DNA of 6,362 nucleotides, taken from contig JANWJM010000135.1 of the NCBI GenBank assembly GCA_025449475.1, positions 1 through 6,362 on the forward strand. Direction: 5' to 3'. The notes under the pieces are model-generated. The model was not told the origin of the DNA, made no database searches, and saw only the letters and a program-made list of their open reading frames with translations. The translations under genes and the position numbers were made by a program. Numbering within the stretch: position 1 is the first letter of the stretch; each line of letters begins with the position of its first letter. This stretch comes from Thermoactinomycetaceae bacterium (GTDB taxonomy: Bacteria > Bacillota > Bacilli > Thermoactinomycetales > Thermoactinomycetaceae). Shown here piece by piece: positions 1 through 4,630 of this stretch.

Positions 1-717
1 GAAAACACCTTGGATCGGTTGTTTAGGAGTCATCCAAATACAAAAATCTTTTTAGGCATTATTGGGATCCAAGGCGATGGAAAATCAACATGGTTGAAAA
101 AGATAGCCAAAAGATATGGCGATCTATTTTCGAGCGATCAGCTGTTAGATCTAGATTTTATCTTTGATGCTACAGAAGGGGATGATCGAACGAAAAGAAC
201 GGCATGTGTACAAGCGATCTATGATCGTGCCAAAAAAGGAAGTTTTGTTGTTGAGTTATTGCCCATGCATGATATGGAGGGGTATCTACAAATTCTTCGA
301 CAAATAGGTTTTCATACGCTTGGTCTATTCTATCCAATGGCAGGAAGTAGAGAAGAAAATATCAGGAGGGTATTTGAGAGAGAAGGATCAGGTCAGTTTC
401 CAGAAGCAGCATGGAGAGAATGGATCAAAAAAATGGATATTCAAGCGCGAAAAATCTATCTCGATTGGCTGGAGTCAAAAGAACTGGATTTTTCACTGGT
501 GATTGATAACTCCGAATACGGAAAAGAGAAGGTGCTTTTCGAGTATAACAAAGGGGTTCGAGTGAGAGGCGTACATCCTCTGCCGCAGTGGGTGGTACAA
601 AGGTTTTCCCCGCCATCGAAAGAAGAGGCTTCTTGGTTTATTTTACGGAGGGGATTACCAGAGTTCCCATCGATCCAGGACGTGATCCAGAGAGAGGATC
701 ATCCAAGAAGCTTTTAG
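1..717 (+). CDS. P-loop NTPase / kinase-like protein, 5' end probably outside the window
   Basis: I do not recognise this as a named gene. The frame is open from base 1. The first possible start is a TTG at base 10, but only nine bases precede it and they show no ribosome binding site, so the true start may lie upstream. Numbered from that TTG (235 residues), a Walker A motif GIQGDGKS sits at residues 19-26 after a hydrophobic strand (IFLGII). Further on are SSDQLL (41-46), a second buried strand (SFVVELL, 78-84), an arginine-containing stretch REENIRRVFEREGSGQFP (114-131) that resembles a nucleotide-kinase lid, and LVIDNS (163-168). This order recalls zeta-toxin-like or AAA_33-type P-loop phosphotransferases, a family-level impression only. 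No signal peptide or membrane segment is visible. It ends in tandem stops (TAG TAA) 80 bp before the S10 promoter, so it is probably a separate transcription unit. Substrate and role are unknown. Confidence 0.7.
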   Translation, partial: ENTLDRLFRSHPNTKIFLGIIGIQGDGKSTWLKKIAKRYGDLFSSDQLLDLDFIFDATEGDDRTKRTACVQAIYDRAKKGSFVVELLPMHDMEGYLQILRQIGFHTLGLFYPMAGSREENIRRVFEREGSGQFPEAAWREWIKKMDIQARKIYLDWLESKELDFSLVIDNSEYGKEKVLFEYNKGVRVRGVHPLPQWVVQRFSPPSKEEASWFILRRGLPEFPSIQDVIQREDHPRSF

Positions 718-797
718 TAACTCAGGAAGATGCAATTTTGATATTTTTAAAATAGACATACTGGTAACAAATGTGTAGAAAAGAAAAGAAAAACTTC

Positions 798-826
798 TTG
801 CATCTGGTTTGATTTTTCTATATAAT
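798..826 (+). promoter_or_regulatory. Sigma-A promoter of the S10 operon
   Basis: The -35 element is TTGCAT (798-803) and the -10 element is a perfect TATAAT (821-826), separated by an optimal 17 bp. The expected transcription start is near 832-835, which gives a leader of about 120 nt before rpsJ. The upstream stretch 745-793 is A/T-rich with A-runs (AAAAGAAAAGAAAAA), which could act as an UP element, as is common for strong ribosomal promoters. No terminator hairpin separates it from the upstream gene, so some read-through from upstream is possible. Confidence 0.88.
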
Positions 827-832
827 AGCCAA

Positions 833-954
833 TGTTGAATTTGGACAGCGATGATGTGAAAGGTTGCCGACACACCCGGCCCCTTTGCCTTGGGTGGCGG
901 GGAATTTTCACAGAGAAGTTCATTTTAAAAATGAGCGAAAGGGAGGTACGACGA
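833..954 (+). promoter_or_regulatory. Structured 5' leader RNA of the S10 operon
   Basis: This is the untranslated region between the inferred transcription start and rpsJ. Pairings visible by eye form a three-way junction. P1 pairs TGTGAAA (855-861) with TTTCACA (906-912), a perfect 7 bp. P2 pairs GCCG (866-869) with CGGC (877-880) around loop ACACACC. P3 pairs CCC (881-883) and GCC (887-889) with GGC (896-898) and GGG (899-901), with a 3-nt TTT bulge and loop TTGGGT. The GC-rich P3 is followed directly by AATTTT, so it could behave as a weak terminator competing with P1. The text GGTTGCCGACACACCCGG resembles what I remember upstream of rpsJ in other Bacillales. In E. coli the S10 leader is the target of L4 autoregulation; assigning L4 or any ligand here is inference. 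Confidence 0.65.
941..947 (+). promoter_or_regulatory. Ribosome binding site that fixes the TTG start of rpsJ
   Basis: GGGAGGT lies 7 nt before the TTG at 955. It falls inside any longer reading from the ATG codons at 832 or 931, neither of which has a Shine-Dalgarno sequence. The ATG at 832 also sits at the predicted transcription start. The TTG is therefore the supported start. Confidence 0.85.
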
Positions 955-1278
955 TTGGCTAAACAAGCAGCAACAAAACAGAAGATCCGTATTCGTCTAA
1001 AAGCGTATGATCATCGGATTTTAGATCAATCAGCAATGAAGATTGTTGAAACAGCGAAACGAACGGGCGCAAGTGTTTCTGGACCTATACCTTTGCCTAC
1101 TGAACGTTCGGTTTATACAATTTTGCGTGCTGTGCATAAATACAAAGATTCTCGTGAACAGTTTGAAATGCGTGTTCACAAACGCTTGATTGATATTGTG
1201 AATCCTACGCAGCAAACGGTGGATGCTCTGATGAGACTCGATTTGCCTTCAGGTGTAGATATTGAGATCAAATTGTAA
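955..1278 (+). CDS. rpsJ: 30S ribosomal protein S10 (uS10)
   Basis: S10 is a 30S head protein. In bacteria it also pairs with NusB in antitermination and contacts NusG. The 107-residue product matches the family throughout: KIRIRLKAYDHRILDQSA (10-27), SGPIPLPTERSVYTILRA, RLIDIVNPTQQTVDALMRLD and the terminal SGVDIEIKL. I placed the start at TTG 955 because the only good Shine-Dalgarno sequence is just upstream and because MAKQ is the usual family N-terminus. A longer in-frame reading back to 832 runs through the leader RNA and is not supported. Compared with the 102-residue B. subtilis protein there are five extra residues right after MAKQ, reading AATKQ, which look like a small local duplication of the KQ-coding sequence. 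It is the first gene of the operon, and rplC follows after 31 nt. Confidence 0.97.
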   Translation: MAKQAATKQKIRIRLKAYDHRILDQSAMKIVETAKRTGASVSGPIPLPTERSVYTILRAVHKYKDSREQFEMRVHKRLIDIVNPTQQTVDALMRLDLPSGVDIEIKL

Positions 1279-1309
1279 ATGACTTTAGACATGATAGGAG
1301 GTGTGAAGG

Positions 1310-1957
1310 ATGAAGGGAATCCTTGGGAAAAAGATCGGAATGACCCAAGTTTTCAATGAGGATGGCAGTGTCGTTCCTGTGACCGTGATTCAAGCAGGTC
1401 CTTGTTTTGTCCTACAAAAAAAACAAGAAGAAGTCGATGGCTATGAAGCGATCCAACTCGGGTTTGAAGAGAAAAAAGCGCGCCGCAGAAAAGGTCGCGG
1501 CTACAATAAACCGGAGTTAAAACATGCTGAAGCGGCTGGTGTCAAACCCCAAAAATTTGTCAAGGAGATTCGTGGGGTTAACCTGGATGATTATGAATTG
1601 GGCACCGAAGTCAAGGCAGATATTTTCAAAGCGGGCGAGTTGGTCGATGTAACTGGAACATCAAAAGGTAAGGGATTTGCTGGTTCCATTAAGCGTCATA
1701 ATCAGCGTCGTGGTCCGATGAGTCATGGATCTCATTATCATCGAGGACCGGGTTCTTTGGGAGCCATTGCACCGAATCGCGTGTTCAAAGGTAGACCTTT
1801 ACCAGGACGTATGGGAGGCACTCGTGTCACCACACAGAATCTAGAAATCGTTCAAGTTGACGCTGAGAAGAATCTGATCTTAGTGAAAGGCTCTGTTCCT
1901 GGACCAAAAAACAGTTATCTAATCATTCGTTCAGCTGTGAAGAGTCTAACAAACTAA
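1310..1957 (+). CDS. rplC: 50S ribosomal protein L3 (uL3)
   Basis: L3 binds 23S rRNA early in 50S assembly, and its long internal loop reaches towards the peptidyl transferase centre. The 215-residue product begins MKGILGKKIGMTQVF and has the signature central loop VTGTSKGKGFAGSIKRH (114-130) followed by RRGPMSHGSHYHRGPGSLG, then NRVFKGRPLPGRMGG (156-170), VTTQNLEIVQVD and a C-terminal RSAVKS. It is about six residues longer than the B. subtilis protein. Most of the excess is a basic insertion around residues 55-64 (KKARRRKGRG) in the surface domain, before NKPE. TAGGAGGTG at 1295-1303 sits 6 nt before the ATG. Next gene rplD begins 21 nt after the stop. Confidence 0.97.
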   Translation: MKGILGKKIGMTQVFNEDGSVVPVTVIQAGPCFVLQKKQEEVDGYEAIQLGFEEKKARRRKGRGYNKPELKHAEAAGVKPQKFVKEIRGVNLDDYELGTEVKADIFKAGELVDVTGTSKGKGFAGSIKRHNQRRGPMSHGSHYHRGPGSLGAIAPNRVFKGRPLPGRMGGTRVTTQNLEIVQVDAEKNLILVKGSVPGPKNSYLIIRSAVKSLTN

Positions 1958-1978
1958 GCTGGAAAGGAGGATATAGAA

Positions 1979-2602
1979 ATGCCAAAACTTCAAGTGGTTG
2001 ATACTCGTGGAAAAGAAGTGGGAGAGATTGAACTCTCAGAAGAAGTATTTGGAATTCAACCCAATGAAGCAGTGTTGCATGAAGCAGTGAAAATGCAACG
2101 AGCTTCCATGCGACTTGGAACACATGCAGTGAAAAATCGCTCGGCGGTCCGTGGCGGTGGAAGGAAGCCAAGAAGACAGAAGGGAACCGGAATGGCGCGA
2201 CAAGGAAGCATTCGTGCACCACAATGGGTAGGTGGTGGTGTTGTATTTGGTCCCACACCACGTAGTTATGCTTTTAAATTACCGAAAAAAGTGCGTCGCC
2301 TCGCGATCAAGTCTGCTCTTTCATCTAAGGTGAAAGATTCGGAAGTGATTGTACTGGATGAACTCAAGCTCGATCAGCCCAAAACCAAGGAAATGGTGCA
2401 AATCCTTCAACAAATCGGGGCGGATCACAAAGCGTTGATCGTTACAAAGGACTTAGAAGAAAAAGCTGTTTTGGCTTCTCGCAATATTCCTGGGGTGAAA
2501 ATGATCCCCGCTGATGGAATTAATGTCCTGGATGTGCTTTCATACGATAAGGTCGTTTTCACTCGCGGAGCCCTACAGCAAATTGAGGAGGTGCTGGGGT
2601 AA
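1979..2602 (+). CDS. rplD: 50S ribosomal protein L4 (uL4)
   Basis: L4 is an early 23S rRNA assembly protein, and its extended loop lines the peptide exit tunnel next to the L22 loop. In E. coli it represses the S10 operon through the leader. The 207-residue product matches the Bacilli family along its length: FGIQPNEAVLHEAV, MRLGTHAVKNRS (44-55), the loop from RGGGRKP (58-64) to GGGVVFGPTPRSY (85-97), LPKKVRRLAIKSALSSK, and NIPGVKMIPADGINVLDVL near the C-terminus. The loop reads KPRRQKGTGMAR at residues 63-74, where E. coli and B. subtilis have KPWRQKGTGRAR; residues 65 (codon AGA, 2171) and 72 (codon ATG, 2192) therefore differ. AAAGGAGG (1963-1970) lies 8 nt before the ATG. The stop overlaps the rplW start as TAATG. 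Confidence 0.97.
   Translation: MPKLQVVDTRGKEVGEIELSEEVFGIQPNEAVLHEAVKMQRASMRLGTHAVKNRSAVRGGGRKPRRQKGTGMARQGSIRAPQWVGGGVVFGPTPRSYAFKLPKKVRRLAIKSALSSKVKDSEVIVLDELKLDQPKTKEMVQILQQIGADHKALIVTKDLEEKAVLASRNIPGVKMIPADGINVLDVLSYDKVVFTRGALQQIEEVLG
2585..2593 (+). promoter_or_regulatory. Ribosome binding site of rplW inside the end of rplD
   Basis: GAGGAGGTG lies within the last codons of rplD, which encode EEVLG, 8 nt before the rplW ATG. Since the stop of rplD and the start of rplW share one base, ribosomes finishing L4 are placed directly on the L23 start. Translational coupling is inferred from this arrangement. Confidence 0.8.
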
Positions 2603-2889
2603 TGAAAGATCCACGGGATATTATCCGTCGACCCATTATTACCGAGAACTCAACGGAAATGATGGAAGAAGGAAAATACACTTTTGAAGTTGATATACGA
2701 GCCAATAAGGTAGAAGTAAAAAAAGCGATTGAACAGATTTTTGACGTAAAAGTGAAGAAGGTCAATACCTTAAAGATTCCACGCAAGCAGAAACGCTATG
2801 GTCGTTATTCTGGCTTTACAGCTGAGAGAAAGAAAGCGATTGTAACCCTGACCGAAGATAGCAAACCAATCGAAATATTCGATGCGTAA
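2602..2889 (+). CDS. rplW: 50S ribosomal protein L23 (uL23)
   Basis: L23 sits at the rim of the peptide exit tunnel and is the docking site for trigger factor and the signal recognition particle. The 95-residue product has the same length as the B. subtilis protein. It shows the expected order: MKDPRDIIRRPIITENS at the start, YTFEVDIRANKVEVKKAIE (27-45), FDVKVKKVNTLKIPRK, then the basic RYGRYSGFTAERKKAIVTL and a short acidic tail ending IEIFDA. The start is fixed by the overlap with the rplD stop and the ribosome binding site inside rplD. The gap to rplB is 29 nt. Confidence 0.97.
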   Translation: MKDPRDIIRRPIITENSTEMMEEGKYTFEVDIRANKVEVKKAIEQIFDVKVKKVNTLKIPRKQKRYGRYSGFTAERKKAIVTLTEDSKPIEIFDA

Positions 2890-2918
2890 ATTAACATTAG
2901 AAAAAGGAGGGAAAAAAG

Positions 2919-3749
2919 ATGGGAATCAAAAGTTATAAACCGACTACACCTTCACGGCGTCATATGACGGTTTCAACATTTGAAGACATTACCGCAACCA
3001 AACCGGAAAAGTCCTTGACAACGAAGCTTGTCAAACGTGCAGGGCGCAATAACCAAGGCAGAATGACTGTTAGACACCGGGGAGGCGGTCATAAGAGAAA
3101 ATATCGCGTGATTGATTTTAAGCGAAACAAAGATGGTGTAACAGGAAAGGTTGCTACCATCGAATACGATCCCAACCGCTCCGCAAATATTGCATTGATC
3201 CATTATGCAGATGGTGAAAAACGCTACATCTTGGCTCCCCATGGTTTAAAGGTAGGCAGTGAAATTGTGTCGGGGCCTGATGCAGATATCCGTGTAGGGA
3301 ATGCCCTTCCTCTGCGAAATATACCGATTGGAACCATGATTCATAACATTGAACTCAAACCGGGTCGTGGAGGTCAACTCGTTCGTGCTGCGGGTGCTTC
3401 AGCCGTACTCTTAGGGAAAGAGAAGAAATATGCGATTGTCCGCCTTACATCTGGTGAAACGCGCATGGTATTGTTGGATTGCCGGGCAACAATCGGTCAA
3501 GTAGGGAACCTTGATCATGAATTGATTACAGTCGGTAAGGCAGGTCGTTCGCGCTGGCTTGGGAAGCGACCAGCAGTCCGTGGTTCGGCGATGAACCCCT
3601 CGGATCATCCACACGGCGGTGGAGAAGGAAAAGCTCCAATCGGACGGAAATCACCTGTAACCCCTTGGGGCAAACCAACAATTGGATTCAAAACGCGCAA
3701 GAAGAACAAACCGTCCAACAAGTATATTGTTCGTCATCGTAAAAAATAG
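2919..3749 (+). CDS. rplB: 50S ribosomal protein L2 (uL2)
   Basis: L2 is a primary 23S rRNA binding protein needed for subunit association and for a functional peptidyl transferase region. The 276-residue product begins MGIKSYKPTTPSRRHMT. It contains the RNA-binding SRC-like N-terminal region RNNQGRMTVRHRGGGHKR (43-60), followed by YRVIDFKR, the OB-fold segment VATIEYDPNRSANIAL, the second domain with GQLVRAAGASAVLLG, and the C-terminal signature AMNPSDHPHGGGEGKAPIG (224-242). The functionally important histidine known as His229 in E. coli corresponds to His230 here. The basic tail ends YIVRHRKK. Length and motifs are ordinary. AAAGGAGGG (2903-2911) precedes the ATG by 7 nt. rpsS follows after 34 nt. 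Confidence 0.98.
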   Translation: MGIKSYKPTTPSRRHMTVSTFEDITATKPEKSLTTKLVKRAGRNNQGRMTVRHRGGGHKRKYRVIDFKRNKDGVTGKVATIEYDPNRSANIALIHYADGEKRYILAPHGLKVGSEIVSGPDADIRVGNALPLRNIPIGTMIHNIELKPGRGGQLVRAAGASAVLLGKEKKYAIVRLTSGETRMVLLDCRATIGQVGNLDHELITVGKAGRSRWLGKRPAVRGSAMNPSDHPHGGGEGKAPIGRKSPVTPWGKPTIGFKTRKKNKPSNKYIVRHRKK

Positions 3750-3783
3750 CCGCTAGTCGGTATACGAGAAGGGAGGTTATCGA

Positions 3784-4065
3784 ATGGGAAGAAGCTTAAA
3801 AAAAGGACCATTTGCCGATGATCATCTACTCAAAAAAATTCATGAACTCAATAAACAAAACAAGAAAAAAGTGATTAAAACATGGTCACGACGTTCAACG
3901 ATTTTTCCGGAGTTTGTCGGTCATACCATTGCTGTCTATGATGGCAGAAAGCATGTGCCTGTGTATATTTCCGAGGATATGGTCGGTCATAAATTAGGAG
4001 AGTTTGTGTTTACCCGCACATTCCGTGGACATGCTGGAGATGATCGGAAAACAAAAAGAAAATAA
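3784..4065 (+). CDS. rpsS: 30S ribosomal protein S19 (uS19)
   Basis: S19 lies in the 30S head, forms a complex with S13 and contacts the 50S subunit and A-site tRNA region through its tail. The 93-residue product is complete and typical: MGRSLKKGPFADDHLLKK, then IKTWSRRSTIFPEFVGHTI (31-49), the strand AVYDGRKHVPVYISEDMVGH, and KLGEFVFTRTFRGHAG near the end, with a lysine-rich tail. AAGGGAGG (3769-3776) is 7 nt before the ATG. Only 12 nt separate its stop from the first rplV start codon, the normal rpsS-rplV arrangement, so the extra domain of the next gene was not produced by fusion with S19. Confidence 0.97.
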   Translation: MGRSLKKGPFADDHLLKKIHELNKQNKKKVIKTWSRRSTIFPEFVGHTIAVYDGRKHVPVYISEDMVGHKLGEFVFTRTFRGHAGDDRKTKRK

Positions 4066-4068
4066 GGA

Positions 4069-4083
4069 AGGAGGAGCATGATG
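4069..4083 (+). promoter_or_regulatory. Ribosome binding site and double ATG of rplV
   Basis: AGGAGG (4069-4074) is followed by two consecutive in-frame ATG codons at 4078 and 4081. The spacer is 3 nt to the first and 6 nt to the second. Most genes in this operon have 7-8 nt after the same core, so the second ATG (MSRAKVQRH) is the likelier start. The longer coordinate is kept for the gene entry; the product differs by one methionine. Confidence 0.7.
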
Positions 4084-4614
4084 AGCCGAGCAAAAGTTCA
4101 GCGTCATCGCAAAATCAAAAGTTTGATCCAAAAGCGCAAATCCGAAATTGGTTCTGTGGCGGATTTGGTAAGCGAGTTGCGTGCCGCTGGTTTGGATGTG
4201 GATCATGAAACGGTTTCAAAAGATGTGGAAGAATTGGGCTTAGTGGAAGTTTCTTCTGATCGAGGAACCAAGTTAGCACACCCACCATCGGCAAAGGTAA
4301 AAAATGTACGAATTGCGCCTCGCAAGGCACGACTCGTCGTTGATCTAATTCGAGGAAAAACAGTGGATGAAGCATTGGCGATCTTACAATTTACTCCACG
4401 TGCAGCCTCTCCTATCATCGAAAAGGTTTTACGTTCAGCGGTCGCAAATGCAGAACACAATTATAATATGGACACTTCCAACTTAGTAGTGGAGCAAGCT
4501 TATGTGGATGAAGGTCCTACCATGAAGCGGTATATCCCAAGAGCCAGAGGTTCAGCTAGCCGAATTCATAAGCGTACAAGTCATATCACAGTCGTCGTCA
4601 ACAATCAAGAATAG
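4078..4614 (+). CDS. rplV: ArgR-type winged-helix domain fused to 50S ribosomal protein L22 (uL22)
   Basis: The C-terminal part, from about residue 72, is a complete L22: VRIAPRKARLVVDLIRGK (77-94), FTPRAASPIIEKVLRSAVAN, NLVVEQAYVDEGPTMKR (135-151), the tunnel loop IPRARGSAS and KRTSHITVVV. L22 binds all 23S rRNA domains and its beta-hairpin lines the exit tunnel. The product has 178 residues against about 113 in B. subtilis. The extra N-terminus matches the ArgR/AhrC DNA-binding domain: QRHRKIKSLI (8-17) against QRHIKIREII of AhrC, then LVSEL, and VDHETVSKDVEELGLVEV (41-58) against VTQATVSRDIKELHLVKV. The ArgR arginine-binding domain is missing. The domain precedes the whole of L22 with no stop or frameshift. 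No in-frame ATG lies between residue 2 and residue 131, so a standard-length L22 cannot readily be started internally. Base composition resembles the neighbours. L22 identity is certain; the ArgR-like assignment is strong by eye, its role unknown. Confidence 0.96.
   Translation: MMSRAKVQRHRKIKSLIQKRKSEIGSVADLVSELRAAGLDVDHETVSKDVEELGLVEVSSDRGTKLAHPPSAKVKNVRIAPRKARLVVDLIRGKTVDEALAILQFTPRAASPIIEKVLRSAVANAEHNYNMDTSNLVVEQAYVDEGPTMKRYIPRARGSASRIHKRTSHITVVVNNQE
4099..4284 (+). other. ArgR/AhrC-like winged helix-turn-helix domain within rplV
   Basis: Residues 8-69 of the rplV product. Aligned by eye with AhrC, QRHxKI, the LV pair of helix 2, the conserved G and the recognition-helix block TVS[RK]D[IV]xELxLVxV fall in register, except for a two-residue insertion between helix 1 and helix 2 (around KRKSE). 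The arginine of the family SRD triplet is lysine here (Lys48), a conservative change, so nucleic acid binding is plausible. The first 21 residues are unusually basic (R4, K6, R9, H10, R11, K12, K14, K19, R20, K21). The wing ends near GTKLAHPP, and L22 begins at about SAKVKNV. Confidence 0.82.
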
Positions 4615-4616
4615 TT

Positions 4617-4624
4617 AAGGAGGG
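4617..4624 (+). promoter_or_regulatory. Ribosome binding site that fixes the TTG start of rpsC
   Basis: AAGGAGGG begins 2 nt after the rplV stop and is separated by 6 nt (ATTTTT) from a TTG codon at 4631. The residues that follow, GQKVHPIGLR, are the conserved second residue onwards of S3, so TTG is the initiation codon despite not being ATG. Confidence 0.88.
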
Positions 4625-4630
4625 ATTTTT

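Noticed and set aside
731..755. Possible ARG box (ArgR operator) in the AT-rich stretch upstream of the S10 promoter
   Set aside because: I looked for one because of the ArgR-like domain in rplV. TGCAATTTTGATATT shows only partial agreement with the Bacillus ARG box and could easily arise in AT-rich DNA; no second box is present.
832..954. In-frame N-terminal extension of S10 starting at ATG 832 or ATG 931
   Set aside because: The frame is open by chance. ATG 832 sits at the predicted transcription start, neither ATG has a ribosome binding site, and the stretch forms the leader RNA stems. The TTG at 955 has a proper site and gives the conserved N-terminus.
3015..3034. Perfect inverted repeat TTGACAA-CGAAGC-TTGTCAA inside rplB
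   Set aside because: It lies wholly within conserved coding sequence, has no T-run after it and no -10 element after the TTGACA. A 7-bp repeat with a short loop is expected about twice by chance in a window of this size.
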